Shown: positions 44,380 through 54,921, numbered from the stretch's first letter. The stretch: 64,000 nucleotides of DNA from Formosa algae (GCF_001439665.1 NZ_LMAK01000045.1:98635-162634), one strand, 5' to 3'. A program made the numbers and translations. The notes: generated by a model from the letters alone, not told the origin.

Positions 44380-44430
44380 TATACATTTACAATTGTAAAC
44401 GTTTTGACATGGTCTGTTTGTATACATTTA
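44380..44430. promoter_or_regulatory. Operator-like cluster between the M14 and XRE genes
   Basis: A perfect 14-bp palindrome TTTACAATTGTAAA lies at 44386-44399. The decamer TATACATTTA occurs at 44380 and again at 44421, 41 bp apart, about four helical turns. All lie just upstream of the M14 promoter. The remaining gap to 44589 is AT-rich with no gene seen. Confidence 0.45.
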
Positions 44431-44589
44431 TATACATCCTAAAAGTGATTTATAAGTAAATATAGGTCTTAAGTAGCCTTAAATTATTTCACCTCAAAAC
44501 AAACACACTATAAACTGTATTTCAGTAGTTTATACATATATATTTAAAGCTAAACATTAATATATATGTGACATAAATCACCAATAATG

Positions 44590-44619
44590 TTGACAGCATT
44601 ATTCTTTTTGTTACATTTG
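44590..44619 (+). promoter_or_regulatory. Promoter of the XRE regulator gene (TTG-N19-TACATTTG)
   Basis: An exact -7 box with a TTG element at the ideal 19-bp distance. The box lies inside the palindrome TTACATTTGTAA (44611-44622), suggesting autoregulation. Confidence 0.7.
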
Positions 44620-44650
44620 TAATCAGCTAACAGCTTTAAATTGGTTTACA

Positions 44651-45091
44651 ATGATAAACAGTGATGAGTTTACAAAACGACTTCAAAAAGTGATTGACTT
44701 TTACGGTGAATCTGCTTCTTCTTTCTCTGAAAAAATTGGCGTACAACGCTCTTCTATTTCTCACATTTTATCCGGGAGAAATAAACCGAGTTTGGATTTT
44801 GTAATGAAAATTCTAAGCACCTATCCTGAAGTAGAACTCTATTGGTTATTAAACGGGAAAGGTTCCTTCCCTGCCGAAACTAAAACAAAGCATACTCCAG
44901 ATCTGTTTTCAAAAGACACAGCACCTGCACCCCCACCTAAACAAAAACCACAAGAAATACAGAGACCACAAGAACCGCTTGCAGATCAAATTCCTAATCC
45001 TGTTTTTAAATCAGATCCTTCTAAACAAATAGAACGCATCGTAATTTTTTATACAGACGGAAGCTTTAAAAACTTTGAGAACTCAATTTAA
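44651..45091 (+). CDS. XRE family helix-turn-helix regulator
   Basis: A 146-residue protein. The N-terminal Cro/C1-type HTH (about 5-65) includes SSFSEKIGVQRSSISHILSG, with NKPSLDFVMKILSTYPEVEL after it. A proline-rich linker follows (APAPPPKQKPQEIQRPQEPL, about 96-115). The short C-terminal segment RIVIFYTDGSFKNFENS may form a small beta element. It lacks a sensor domain. Its promoter overlaps a palindrome. A similar palindrome precedes the M14 peptidase gene, which is the likely neighbour target if any. Confidence 0.88.
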   Translation: MINSDEFTKRLQKVIDFYGESASSFSEKIGVQRSSISHILSGRNKPSLDFVMKILSTYPEVELYWLLNGKGSFPAETKTKHTPDLFSKDTAPAPPPKQKPQEIQRPQEPLADQIPNPVFKSDPSKQIERIVIFYTDGSFKNFENSI

Positions 45092-45121
45092 GTTCACTAT
45101 TTTTACCGAAAAGAAACTTTT

Positions 45122-45493
45122 ATGAAACCATTGCTTCTATTACTACTTGTCTTAAGCATGGCAAGCTGTTATAATGTGAACAGAAATTGTACAGATTTTA
45201 AAACTGGGCATTTTTACAGTGAAATTAATATTGATGGAACCACATTTAAATCGGAGTTTAGCAGAACAGACAGCCTGCAAATAGAATCTTATGAAGGAAA
45301 AATTGATTCTTCCCAAGTACGATGGATAAATGATTGCGAAGTTGTTTTTAGAACTATACATCCTAAAAACAGAGTAGAACGAAAAGACATTCACTTAAAA
45401 ATACTAACCACAACAGATTCTTCTTACACTTTTGAATATTCTTATGTTGGTGAAGACTTAAAACAAAAAGGTATCGCTATTCGAGCCAAATAA
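45122..45493 (+). CDS. Small lipoprotein of unknown function
   Basis: A 123-residue protein with a lipoprotein signal peptide (lipobox MASC, Cys16). The mature part has a cysteine pair (NRNCTDF and INDCEVVF) and alternating strand-like segments, suggesting a small beta domain. I do not recognise the family. It is 30 bp downstream of the XRE gene and probably co-transcribed. A bidirectional terminator lies beyond. Confidence 0.75.
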   Translation: MKPLLLLLLVLSMASCYNVNRNCTDFKTGHFYSEINIDGTTFKSEFSRTDSLQIESYEGKIDSSQVRWINDCEVVFRTIHPKNRVERKDIHLKILTTTDSSYTFEYSYVGEDLKQKGIAIRAK

Positions 45494-45584
45494 GCCTATT
45501 TAAAGCACAGTTTTCTCTATAACGACACCAAACACATCTCTAAGATTTTTAATTCGTTAATTGACTTAAAAACGATTTAAAACA

Positions 45585-45623
45585 AAAAAATCACCATAAG
45601 AATAATTCTCATGGTGATTTTTT
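45585..45623. terminator. Bidirectional terminator between the small lipoprotein gene and parC
   Basis: The arms AAAAATCACCAT and ATGGTGATTTTT enclose a GAAT/ATTC-containing loop. Both strands end in T-runs. Confidence 0.9.
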
Positions 45624-45643
45624 AATCTATATAAACTCTTTTT

Positions 45644-48232
45644 TTAGAACAGTGTAGGCTCAGAATTTTCAGATGAATCTTCACTATCCTCATTGTCGGA
45701 ATCATCTTCAGAAGTATCTGTTTCAGTTTCATATGGTAGCGGATCCAATAAATTTATTTGTTTTACTTTATCTGTAGTTAATTGATTTCCTAGAGCTTTA
45801 ATACCTTTTATTGAAATAAATTCTTCAAGATTGACTTCTTGATTTTCCTTCTGATCTTTACCACGTTCTTTACCAAAAACAATCTCTGCGATTGGCAACC
45901 AATCTGTAGAAACTATTTCTAAATGCGATTTTTCATGTTCAGAGATAAAGACTTCTTCTCTGTTTTCATTTTCAACCATAAAACGTTTTACGTAATATCG
46001 TTCTTTCTCTCCTTCATAATAAATAGCAGATATCGGTTTCTTTGGTGTCCATTTTTCAAGCACAATCATGTCGTTGTCAAAATGCGCAGTTAATTCAGGT
46101 AGTATGGTTTTCACTGACCCTGATTGACTAATAATCAACAAGCGATCTTCTCCTCTAAATTCACCTAACAATTCACCTCTACCATCTACATTTAAACGAC
46201 GCACTGTATCATCAAACCATATTTTACGTGGTTTTAATGTTGAAACTCCTTTTTCTTTAAGCTCAATTTTTTTAATTGGGAATTTGCTAACTAGATTTCC
46301 TTTAGACGCACGACCTTTTATAAGGATATCAGAAAAATCTAAATCCCATTTTAACTTCTTAATACTTCCTACTTGTCGCAACAATACAGTTACAACTTCT
46401 GCTTCTCCATTAGGGTTGGCAGAAAAATACAAACCTGTAGAGCCTTTTGCTCCTGTTGTTAAATCGTATTCTTTGTCGCGCGTAATTGCAGTAACAGCAA
46501 AGCGTTTAACATATGTTGGTCCTTTGCTGCCATCTCGATAAATCATATTATAAATGGTACGCTTGTCTTTTTTCTTAAACACAGCCACATGAATAATATC
46601 TTTACCTATAAATGTTTTAGAATCCACTTTAGTAACTATCATTTTACCGTCTTTGGTAAAAACAATAATATCATCTATATCACTACAATCTCCGACATAT
46701 TCGTCTCGCTTTAAAGAGGTCCCTACAAAACCTTCAACACGGTTTACATATAATTTTGTGTTACGAATAATTACCTTAGTCGCATCTACATCATCAAAAA
46801 TTCTAATTTCTGTTTTACGCTCACGTCCTGCTCCATATTCTTTTTTCAATCTCACGAAATACGCTATTGCATAATCGATTAGATTTGCCAAGTGATGTTT
46901 TACTTCAGCTATTTGCTCGTCTAAAGCATCAATTTTTTGTTGTGCTTTATCGATATCAAATTTAGAAATACGCTTAATCCTAATCTCTGTTAACCGTACA
47001 ATATCATCTTCGGTAACCAAACGTTTTAAATGTTTGGTAAACGGTTTTAAACCAGAATCGATAGCTTTAATAACACCTTCCCAAGTTTCCTCTTCTTCTA
47101 TATCGCGGTAAATTCTATTTTCAATAAAAATCCGTTCTAGAGATGCAAAATGCCATAGCTCTTCAAATTCGCTAAGTTTAATTTCTAATTCACTTTTTAG
47201 AAGCTGCACCGTATTATCTGTAGACCGACGAAGCATTTCTGTAACACCAACAAATAATGGTTTATTATCTTCAATAACACAACCTAAAGGCGAAATAGAA
47301 CTTTCGCAACTCGTAAACGCATATAATGCATCTATTGTTTTATCTGGAGAGATTCCCGCTGGCAAATGCACTAAAATCTCGACATCTGCAGCTGTATTAT
47401 CCTCAATTTTTTTAATTTTTATTTTACCCTTATCATTTGCTTTAAGGATAGAATCTATAAGTGACGATGTATTTGTTCCGAAAGGAATCTCTGTTATAAC
47501 TAACGTATTTTTATCTAGTTGCGAAATTTTTGCACGTATACGCACTCGACCACCTCGCAAACCATCGTTATAATTAGTAAAATCTGCAATACCAGCAGTT
47601 GGAAAATCTGGTAAAATTGTAAATCCCTTACCTTTTAAGTGCTTTACAGATGCATCTATTAATTCTATAAAATTATGAGGTAATATTTTTGTAGATAATC
47701 CTACAGCAATTCCTTCACCGCCTTGCGCTAATAACAACGGAAACATAACCGGTAAATTTACCGGCTCTTTTCGTCGACCATCATAAGAGGCTTGCCATTC
47801 TGTAATTTTAGGATTATACACTACATCTAAAGCAAATTTGGATAATCGCGCTTCTATATATCTTGATGCAGCAGCACTATCTCCTGTTAAAATATTTCCC
47901 CAGTTTCCTTGAGTATCTATTAACAGATCTTTCTGACCAATTTGCACCATAGCGTCTGCAATACTCGCATCTCCGTGTGGATGATATTGCATGGTATGCC
48001 CTACAATGTTCGCGACTTTATTATAACGACCATCATCCAAGTCTTTCATAGAATGCATAATCCTACGTTGTACTGGTTTAAAACCATCTTCAATCGCAGG
48101 TACTGCACGTTCTAGAATTACATAAGATGCATAATCTAAAAACCAATCTTTATACATCCCGGAAACCCTAGTAATCGTCTCTTGGTCTTCGGGAAGATTA
48201 GTATTTAATTCGTCGTTATCGCTTTCAATCAT
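45644..48232 (-). CDS. parC: DNA topoisomerase IV subunit A
   Basis: An 862-residue type IIA topoisomerase A subunit. The DNA-cleaving Tyr125 is in AASRYIEARLSK. QYHPHGDASIADAMVQIGQ is the winged-helix region. A coiled-coil arm (about 420-450) and a C-terminal beta-pinwheel (about 500-760) follow. The last 30 residues are very acidic (DTSEDDSDNEDSEDSS). With ParE it decatenates chromosomes. A small membrane protein gene separates it by 6 bp from its partner region, in the order parE–membrane gene–parC. Confidence 0.93.
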   Translation of the reverse strand: MIESDNDELNTNLPEDQETITRVSGMYKDWFLDYASYVILERAVPAIEDGFKPVQRRIMHSMKDLDDGRYNKVANIVGHTMQYHPHGDASIADAMVQIGQKDLLIDTQGNWGNILTGDSAAASRYIEARLSKFALDVVYNPKITEWQASYDGRRKEPVNLPVMFPLLLAQGGEGIAVGLSTKILPHNFIELIDASVKHLKGKGFTILPDFPTAGIADFTNYNDGLRGGRVRIRAKISQLDKNTLVITEIPFGTNTSSLIDSILKANDKGKIKIKKIEDNTAADVEILVHLPAGISPDKTIDALYAFTSCESSISPLGCVIEDNKPLFVGVTEMLRRSTDNTVQLLKSELEIKLSEFEELWHFASLERIFIENRIYRDIEEEETWEGVIKAIDSGLKPFTKHLKRLVTEDDIVRLTEIRIKRISKFDIDKAQQKIDALDEQIAEVKHHLANLIDYAIAYFVRLKKEYGAGRERKTEIRIFDDVDATKVIIRNTKLYVNRVEGFVGTSLKRDEYVGDCSDIDDIIVFTKDGKMIVTKVDSKTFIGKDIIHVAVFKKKDKRTIYNMIYRDGSKGPTYVKRFAVTAITRDKEYDLTTGAKGSTGLYFSANPNGEAEVVTVLLRQVGSIKKLKWDLDFSDILIKGRASKGNLVSKFPIKKIELKEKGVSTLKPRKIWFDDTVRRLNVDGRGELLGEFRGEDRLLIISQSGSVKTILPELTAHFDNDMIVLEKWTPKKPISAIYYEGEKERYYVKRFMVENENREEVFISEHEKSHLEIVSTDWLPIAEIVFGKERGKDQKENQEVNLEEFISIKGIKALGNQLTTDKVKQINLLDPLPYETETDTSEDDSDNEDSEDSSENSEPTLF

Positions 48233-48238
48233 TAATAA

Positions 48239-48718
48239 TTACGCTTTATTTGAAATATTCTTTTTTACTATTTTACTTAAAGATTGCCCAATATATCTTC
48301 GCTTTCTACTCGTCACTAAAGTTGTATTGAAGCGTTCTTTTATAGTTGATTTATCACTTTTAATATACAACACTAAACACCTGTATATTAAATAGTTTTT
48401 GAATTTAAAACCAATTAAATCTTTCTTTTCAAACTCAATTTCATGAGCTCTATAATTAAATCTTTCAGACAATAATAACCCTTTATTAGTCACTACAATC
48501 TGTTCCCCATCACTATCATACTCAAAGTATTTAGCAATTAAATATACTGCTAAAAACACACATGCGTAAATAGAAAACACAATAACAAAGGTTAACCAAA
48601 AGTTATTTGTTAAATCACTAAAAGCTCTAAATACCGTAGCCAAAACAATGGCTAAGACAATTAAAACGAAATACACTGAAATAATAGTATTTTTTACGTT
48701 CCCGTTATCCGTTCTCAT
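48239..48718 (-). CDS. Small membrane protein between parE and parC
   Basis: A 159-residue protein with two membrane helices (about 10-30 and 38-62) followed by a cytoplasmic beta-rich domain ([17 protein letters not shown] and [16 protein letters not shown]) that resembles bacterial PH-like domains; this is a pattern judgement. The last part is basic ([18 protein letters not shown]). It overlaps the 3' end of parE by 14 bp and is 6 bp before parC, so it is surely co-expressed with topoisomerase IV. Function unknown. Confidence 0.75.
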   Translation of the reverse strand: MRTDNGNVKNTIISVYFVLIVLAIVLATVFRAFSDLTNNFWLTFVIVFSIYACVFLAVYLIAKYFEYDSDGEQIVVTNKGLLLSERFNYRAHEIEFEKKDLIGFKFKNYLIYRCLVLYIKSDKSTIKERFNTTLVTSRKRRYIGQSLSKIVKKNISNKA

Positions 48719-50573
48719 TTTTTTCTGCTACTAAATCTATTTCTACTTTCAAATTATTTATAATGAATTTCTGACGTGTTGGTGTGTTCTTACCCATATA
48801 GAATTCTAACAACTCTTCTATAGACATATCCTTATCCAACATAACAGGTTCTAATCGAATATTCCCACCTATAAAATGCTTAAACTCGTCTGGAGAAATT
48901 TCACCTAAACCTTTAAATCGTGTAATTTCTGGTTTCGGCTTTAATTCGTCAATCGCATTTACACGTTCTTGTTCTGAATAACAATAAATGGTTTTTTTCT
49001 TATTTCGAACTCTAAACAATGGCGTCTGTAAAATATACAAATGGCCTTCTTTTATAATTTCTGGAAAAAATTGCAAGAAGAACGTAATTAATAATAATCT
49101 AATATGCATTCCATCGACATCGGCATCTGTGGCAATTACAATATTGTTATATCGTAAGTCTTCCATAGACTCTTCGATATTTAGGGCTGCTTGAAGTAAA
49201 TTAAATTCTTCATTCTCGTATACAATCTTTTTACTTAAGCCATAACAATTTAAAGGTTTCCCCTTTAAACTAAAAACAGCTTGTGTATTTACATCTCGAG
49301 ATTTAGTAATACTTCCGGAAGCCGAATCACCCTCGGTAATAAACAAGGTAGACTCTAAATTTCGTTCATTTTTAATATCGCCAAAATGTACACGACAATC
49401 TCTTAATTTTTTATTGTGAAGACTCGCCTTCTTAGCGCGATCTTTTGCCAGCTTTCTAATTCCAGATAATTCTTTACGCTCACGTTCTGCTTGAAGAATT
49501 TTTCGTTGAATCTTATCGGCTGTATCTGTGTTTTTATGAAGAAAATTATCTAAATATCTTTTTATAAAATCGTTTATATAGGTTCTTACCGTTGGTAATT
49601 CTCCACCCATATCTGTAGACCCTAATTTTGTTTTTGTCTGACTTTCAAAAACGGGTTCCATTACTTTTATAGCAATTGCTGTAACTATAGACTTTCTAAC
49701 ATCTGAAGCATCGTAATTTTTACCATAAAACTCGCGAATGGTTTTTACAATCGCTTCGCGATAGGCAGATAAATGCGTACCTCCTTGTGTTGTATTTTGT
49801 CCGTTAACAAACGAATGATATTCTTCAGAATACTGTGTTCTACTATGCGTTAGAGCCACTTCTATATCATCGCCCTTTAAGTGAATGATTGGATAAATCA
49901 TATCACTTTCTTTAATGTTTTCGCTTAATAAATCTTTTAATCCGTTTTCGCTATAATATTTTTCACCATTAAAAACTATAGTTAACCCTGGATTTAGGTA
50001 CACATAGTTTTTAAGCATTTTTTCTACATACTCATTTCTAAATTTGTAGTTTTTAAATATTATTTCATCTGGAACAAAGGAAACCTTAGTTCCTTTTCGT
50101 CTGGTAGTTTCTTCTAAGAATTCCTGATCTTTAAGATTTCCTTGTTCAAATTCTGCAGAAGCCGATTTTCCATCTCTTGAAGATTCTACTCTAAAATAAG
50201 AAGACAAAGCATTTACGGCTTTGGTACCCACACCGTTTAATCCTACAGATTTTTTAAAGGCACGAGAATCGTACTTTCCTCCGGTATTCATTTTAGACAC
50301 CACATCTACCACTTTTCCTAAAGGAATTCCACGACCGTAATCGCGAACAATAACTTTACTACCTTGAATAGAGATCTCGATAGTTTTTCCTGCCCCCATG
50401 ACATACTCATCGATAGAGTTATCTAAAACTTCTTTTAAAAGAATATAGATTCCATCGTCTGGAGAAGATCCGTCACCAAGCTTACCAATATACATCCCTG
50501 GTCGCATACGAATATGCTCTTTCCAGTCTAATGAACGTATATTATCTTCGGTATAATTGGTTTGGTCTAGCAT
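48705..50573 (-). CDS. parE: DNA topoisomerase IV subunit B
   Basis: A 622-residue GHKL ATPase subunit. The ATP site includes [22 protein letters not shown] and [14 protein letters not shown]. The TOPRIM domain has [10 protein letters not shown] and [19 protein letters not shown]. The C-terminal [11 protein letters not shown] is family-typical. It drives strand passage with ParC. It is the first gene of the three-gene unit, with an exact -7 box upstream. Confidence 0.95.
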   Translation of the reverse strand: MLDQTNYTEDNIRSLDWKEHIRMRPGMYIGKLGDGSSPDDGIYILLKEVLDNSIDEYVMGAGKTIEISIQGSKVIVRDYGRGIPLGKVVDVVSKMNTGGKYDSRAFKKSVGLNGVGTKAVNALSSYFRVESSRDGKSASAEFEQGNLKDQEFLEETTRRKGTKVSFVPDEIIFKNYKFRNEYVEKMLKNYVYLNPGLTIVFNGEKYYSENGLKDLLSENIKESDMIYPIIHLKGDDIEVALTHSRTQYSEEYHSFVNGQNTTQGGTHLSAYREAIVKTIREFYGKNYDASDVRKSIVTAIAIKVMEPVFESQTKTKLGSTDMGGELPTVRTYINDFIKRYLDNFLHKNTDTADKIQRKILQAERERKELSGIRKLAKDRAKKASLHNKKLRDCRVHFGDIKNERNLESTLFITEGDSASGSITKSRDVNTQAVFSLKGKPLNCYGLSKKIVYENEEFNLLQAALNIEESMEDLRYNNIVIATDADVDGMHIRLLLITFFLQFFPEIIKEGHLYILQTPLFRVRNKKKTIYCYSEQERVNAIDELKPKPEITRFKGLGEISPDEFKHFIGGNIRLEPVMLDKDMSIEELLEFYMGKNTPTRQKFIINNLKVEIDLVAEKNENG

Positions 50574-50613
50574 AGATTTTTAGAGATGAGTTGCTAATAT
50601 AACATTTCGGCTT

Positions 50614-50621
50614 CAAAAATA
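50614..50621 (-). promoter_or_regulatory. Promoter -7 box (TATTTTTG) of the parE unit
   Basis: An exact TAnnTTTG match on the minus strand, 40 bp upstream of the parE ATG. Confidence 0.45.
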
Positions 50622-50644
50622 AAACAGTAACACTAGTATTTATC

Positions 50645-50677
50645 AACAAAAAGAGCCAATGTTTTCACATTGGCTCT
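50645..50677 (-). terminator. Terminator after ychF
   Basis: A perfect 10-bp stem AGAGCCAATG/CATTGGCTCT with a 6-nt loop; a T-run follows on the minus strand. Confidence 0.88.
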
Positions 50678-50701
50678 GATTTTTTATTTAAAAATAAATC
50701 G

Positions 50702-51796
50702 TTAAACGTTGAATAAGAAATGCATAACATCTCCATCCTTAACAACATAATTTTTTCCTTCTACTCGCATTTTTCCTGCTTCTTTTACTTTTGCTTCACT
50801 TCCGTAGGTCACAAAATCCTCGTAAGCGATAACTTCTGCACGAATAAACCCTTTTTCAAAATCAGTATGAATCACTCCTGCAGCCTGTGGTCCTGTTGCT
50901 CCAATATCTATAGTCCAAGCACGAACTTCTTTAACTCCAGCTGTAAAATACGTTTGCTGATTTAATAATTTATAAGCCGAACGAATTAATTTAGACGCTC
51001 CTGGCTCTTCCAATCCGATGTCTTGTAAAAACATTTGACGTTCTTCAAAATCGTCTAATTCGTTAATATCTGCTTCTGTTCCAACAGCCAAAACTAATAC
51101 TTCAGCATTTTCGTCTTTCACCGCTTCTTTAACTAAATCTACATAAGCATTTCCAGAATTTGCAGCAGCTTCATCTACATTACAAACATACATTACTGGT
51201 TTTGCTGTAATAAATTGAGATGGCTCTACAAAATCTTCATACTCATCATCTTCAAAATCTATAGCACGCACAGAAACACCTGCTTCTAAATTTGTTTTAA
51301 TTTTCATTAAAGTCGCCTCTTCTTTCTGAGCATCTTTATTTCCTGTTTTTGCAGCACGTTTTACTTTCTCAAGTTTTTTATCAACCGTTTCAAGATCTTT
51401 CAACTGTAATTCCATGTCGATAGTTTCCTTATCACGAATCGGATTTACATTACCATCTACGTGCACAATATTATCATTATCAAAACAACGTAATACATGA
51501 AGAATTGCATCTGTTTCACGAATATTTGCCAAGAATTGGTTTCCTAAACCTTCACCTTTACTTGCGCCTTTAACCAAACCAGCGATATCTACAATCTCTA
51601 CAGTTGCAGGCATAACTCGCTCTGGATTCACTAATTCTTCTAATTTCTCAAGTCTTGGATCCGGCACATTTACCACACCAATATTAGGCTCGATAGTACA
51701 AAACGGAAAGTTTGCACTTTGCGCCTTAGCATTAGATAAACAATTAAATAAGGTTGACTTTCCTACGTTTGGTAATCCTACAATTCCAGCTTTCAT
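50702..51796 (-). CDS. ychF: Ribosome-binding ATPase YchF
   Basis: A 364-residue Obg-family P-loop protein. G1 is GLPNVGKST and G3 is [30 protein letters not shown] lies where canonical GTPases have NKxD, as expected for the ATP-preferring YchF/OLA1 branch. The C-terminal TGS domain covers about 280-362 and ends [12 protein letters not shown]. It binds ribosomes and takes part in oxidative-stress and translation quality control. It is a single gene with an exact -7 box upstream. Confidence 0.96.
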   Translation of the reverse strand: MKAGIVGLPNVGKSTLFNCLSNAKAQSANFPFCTIEPNIGVVNVPDPRLEKLEELVNPERVMPATVEIVDIAGLVKGASKGEGLGNQFLANIRETDAILHVLRCFDNDNIVHVDGNVNPIRDKETIDMELQLKDLETVDKKLEKVKRAAKTGNKDAQKEEATLMKIKTNLEAGVSVRAIDFEDDEYEDFVEPSQFITAKPVMYVCNVDEAAANSGNAYVDLVKEAVKDENAEVLVLAVGTEADINELDDFEERQMFLQDIGLEEPGASKLIRSAYKLLNQQTYFTAGVKEVRAWTIDIGATGPQAAGVIHTDFEKGFIRAEVIAYEDFVTYGSEAKVKEAGKMRVEGKNYVVKDGDVMHFLFNV

Positions 51797-52185
51797 GTAT
51801 AATATAATTTTGCGAGTGCAAATGTAAGTAATTATCTGAAGTTTTTAAGATAAAATAAATCCTGAATACGAGTATTAAAAATAGGGCTTACTAATGAGAT
51901 AGATTTCATAGTCTATTAATTAACCAAAAAGCAGTTACTCCTCTATTAAAACTTAATATGTATTTACATTTTAAATTGTAAATCGTAAAAAACTTACTAA
52001 GACCATACAAAAACTTAAACATTACACAATTAAAAGACTAAAAATAAGTAATTACTAAAAACACACGCTGTAAATCTGTTGGAAATTGATATTTTAATAA
52101 ATATACTGACAGACAACATTCTACAATCTATTTAAACTATTAATTTTTATATCTTTAAGATAATTAACCAACAAATCACGCTCTT
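51797..52185. other. 389-bp intergenic region upstream of the TonB receptor gene
   Basis: The left end holds the ychF promoter (TACATTTG on the minus strand, 51819-51826). A dyad ATTTACA-N8-TGTAAAT lies at 51962-51983, and a perfect small palindrome TATCTTTAAGATA at 52150-52162, 24 bp before the receptor ATG. No exact TAnnTTTG box for the receptor gene was found; TATCTTTA within the second palindrome is the best candidate. No ORF or structured RNA was seen. Confidence 0.45.
51819..51826 (-). promoter_or_regulatory. Promoter -7 box (TACATTTG) of ychF
   Basis: An exact TAnnTTTG match on the minus strand, 22 bp upstream of the ATG. Confidence 0.5.
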
Positions 52186-54903
52186 ATGAAACAATACTAC
52201 TTTATTTTACTTTCTCTATTATGTTTTCAAATATCAACCGCCCAAGAAGTAACTGGTAAAATTATAGACTCGGAAGGCCTACCTGTTCCTAGTGTAAATA
52301 TTATTGAAAAAGGTACATCTAATGGTGTTATAGGCGATTTTGATGGTAATTTCACCATTACCGTCAGCGAAAATGCCACACTTGTCTTTAGTTTTTTAGG
52401 GTATCAGCCTAAAGAAGTTAAGGTGAATGGTCAAACTACAATTAACGTCACTTTAATTGAAGGTGTAGGTCTCGATGAAATTGTTCTTGTGGGATCAAGA
52501 AATCCAAAACGAACCATTACAGATTCTGCTGTTCCAGTAGATGTTTTGGATGTTGCAGAAATCGCATCTACTACTGGAAAAGTAGAAGTTAATGAAATTT
52601 TACAATATGCCGCTCCATCATTTAACGCTAGTAAACAATCTGGATCTGATGGTGCCGATCATGTGGTGCCTGCATCACTTCGTGGACTAGGTCCCGATCA
52701 AACTTTAGTATTAATTAACGGAAAACGTAGACACCAATCTTCTTTGGTAAATATTTTCGGAACTCGTGGTCGAGGAAATTCTGGAACAGATTTAAATGCC
52801 ATTCCTGCATCTGCCATTAAAAGAATCGAAGTATTAAGAGATGGCGCCTCGGCACAATATGGCTCTGATGCTATTGCAGGTGTAATAAACATCGTCCTTA
52901 AAGATAATACCGAAGGCTTTTCTGGTAGTGTTACTTACGGCGCATACAGCACAGCTATTGGAGATGGTTGGGAAGAAAAAACTGGAGAAACGCTTTATAA
53001 TGTAGAAGGAAAAAATAGACTAGATGGAAAAGACAAAAGTTTTGATGGTGAAACGGTTAAAGTAGATTTCAACTACGGTGTAGATATTGGTCAAAACGGT
53101 GGTTATATTAATTTTACCACAGAACTACTTTCTAAAGACAATACACTTCGCCCAGGGTTTTCTTGGCGAAAAGGTTATGGAAGTGCTGGTGTAGATAGTT
53201 TTAATTTTATGATAAATACAGCAATACCAATTGATGATAACACTGAAATTTATGCTTTCGGAGGTCGAAATTTTAGAGATACTGATGCTTATGCGTTTTC
53301 TAGAGATAGTTTTGAAGATGGCGATAATAGAAGTGTGCCTAGTCTGTATCCAGACGGTTTTACACCAAGAATTACGTCTAATATCACAGATGTTTCTGTA
53401 TCTGCTGGAGTAAAACATGAAATGAGTAATGGCTGGACTATAGATTTTAATAATACTTTCGGAAAAAACAATTTTCATTATTATGTTAAAGACAGTAACA
53501 ATGCGTCTATGCAAGATGCATCTCCTATAGATTTTAATGCTGGAGGCCATTTTCTTTCTCAAAACACTACAGGATTAGCATTAAATAAATATTTTGAAGA
53601 CACCATGTCTGGCTTGAGTTTAGCTTTTGGAATGGAATACCGTACTGAAAACTTCGGAATCTTTGCCGGAGAAATCGCATCGTACTCCTTATACGATGAA
53701 AACGGCGTACCCATCACCAATCCAGCAACTCAAATAGTTGCTACAGACTCTAACGGAGATGCACTTCCTGGAGGCTCTCAAGGATTCCCTGGATACAGCC
53801 CAGATAATGAAGTAGATAGAAGCCGAACAAATTACGGCATCTATATAGACTCTGAATTAAATGTTACAGATGATTTCTTAGTTGGTGGAGCCTTAAGATT
53901 TGAGAATTACAGTGATTTCGGAGAAACTTTTAATTTTAAACTTGCCAGTAGATACAAATTGTTAGACGACGCACTTGCAATTAGAGGTTCTATCTCTACA
54001 GGATTTAGAGCACCTTCTTTAGCGCAATTATATTACAACCTTATATTTACTAACATTGTCGCAGGAGAATCTATTCCTTCGTTATTATCGGCAAATAATA
54101 GTACAGTCACTAAAGCTTTTGGTATCGAAGATTTAAAAGAAGAAAAAGCATTTAACGCAAGTGTTGGTTTTACCTTTAATACTGGCGGATTTACTGCAAC
54201 TATTGATGGTTATTTAATTGATGTAAAAGACCGTATTATACTGACAGATAATTTTACAGACCAAGCTATTCTAGGGCCTTTAAATGTAGATGCTGCTCAG
54301 TTTTTTGCTAACGGTGTAGACACACAAACCACAGGATTAGACATTGTTTTGAGTTATAAAACAACTTTAGGTGCTAATGGGAATTTAAATATCAACCTAA
54401 TTGGGAATTTAAACGATTTAAAAATAGACAGTATTAACACTCCTGAATTTGAAGGCAGCAGCATGACCGACGAAGAAGCTCAATTGAGATTCTTTAGCCC
54501 GTTCTCTCAGGCGTATTTAGAAGCTGCAGCTCCAAAATATAAATTTGGTTTAAATCTTGGGTATAGTATAAATAAATTCAATATTAATGCGACTCTTACT
54601 CAATTTAGCGAAGTTATTTTACAAGATTTCCAATGGGTAGACTCACCTCCTACAACTTTCGCAGAAGCAGATGCTTTAAAACTGGTGGCAACAGATACTT
54701 ATGAAGCCCGCTTAGTCGCCGACATAAGTTTAGGATACAAATTCACAGAACAACTAAATCTAACTATAGGTGCAAATAATCTGTTTAACACCTATCCTAG
54801 CTCTCAGTTCGACGGATGGTCTGACCAAGGAGGTTTAGCAGATTCTGTACAGATGGGATCTGATGGCCGCTATATATTTTCTAGATTAGGATTTAGTTTC
54901 TAA
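52186..54903 (+). CDS. TonB-dependent outer-membrane receptor
   Basis: A 905-residue protein. After a Sec signal peptide (1-19) comes a carboxypeptidase-regulatory-like beta-sandwich (about 20-95: VTGKIIDSEGLPVPSVNIIE) typical of Bacteroidota receptors. A plug domain follows (about 108-220: LRGLGPDQTLVLINGKRRHQ, RIEVLRDGASAQYGSDAIAG). The rest is a 22-strand barrel ending in an aromatic residue (SRLGFSF). No SusD-like partner follows, so it is not a Sus-type glycan pair; the ligand is unknown (siderophore, vitamin or peptide are possible). It is a single-gene unit with a strong terminator. Confidence 0.92.
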   Translation: MKQYYFILLSLLCFQISTAQEVTGKIIDSEGLPVPSVNIIEKGTSNGVIGDFDGNFTITVSENATLVFSFLGYQPKEVKVNGQTTINVTLIEGVGLDEIVLVGSRNPKRTITDSAVPVDVLDVAEIASTTGKVEVNEILQYAAPSFNASKQSGSDGADHVVPASLRGLGPDQTLVLINGKRRHQSSLVNIFGTRGRGNSGTDLNAIPASAIKRIEVLRDGASAQYGSDAIAGVINIVLKDNTEGFSGSVTYGAYSTAIGDGWEEKTGETLYNVEGKNRLDGKDKSFDGETVKVDFNYGVDIGQNGGYINFTTELLSKDNTLRPGFSWRKGYGSAGVDSFNFMINTAIPIDDNTEIYAFGGRNFRDTDAYAFSRDSFEDGDNRSVPSLYPDGFTPRITSNITDVSVSAGVKHEMSNGWTIDFNNTFGKNNFHYYVKDSNNASMQDASPIDFNAGGHFLSQNTTGLALNKYFEDTMSGLSLAFGMEYRTENFGIFAGEIASYSLYDENGVPITNPATQIVATDSNGDALPGGSQGFPGYSPDNEVDRSRTNYGIYIDSELNVTDDFLVGGALRFENYSDFGETFNFKLASRYKLLDDALAIRGSISTGFRAPSLAQLYYNLIFTNIVAGESIPSLLSANNSTVTKAFGIEDLKEEKAFNASVGFTFNTGGFTATIDGYLIDVKDRIILTDNFTDQAILGPLNVDAAQFFANGVDTQTTGLDIVLSYKTTLGANGNLNINLIGNLNDLKIDSINTPEFEGSSMTDEEAQLRFFSPFSQAYLEAAAPKYKFGLNLGYSINKFNINATLTQFSEVILQDFQWVDSPPTTFAEADALKLVATDTYEARLVADISLGYKFTEQLNLTIGANNLFNTYPSSQFDGWSDQGGLADSVQMGSDGRYIFSRLGFSF

Positions 54904-54921
54904 TCCAAATCATATTTAAAC

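Noticed and set aside
44348..44386. N-terminal extension of the M14 peptidase to an ATG at 44386
   Set aside because: An exact TAnnTTTG box lies inside it, and the extension (MYNCLHLCTYKNA) does not look like family sequence or a signal peptide.
52186..54903. SusC of a polysaccharide utilisation locus
   Set aside because: No SusD-like gene or glycan-active enzyme follows, and a terminator lies directly after the receptor gene.
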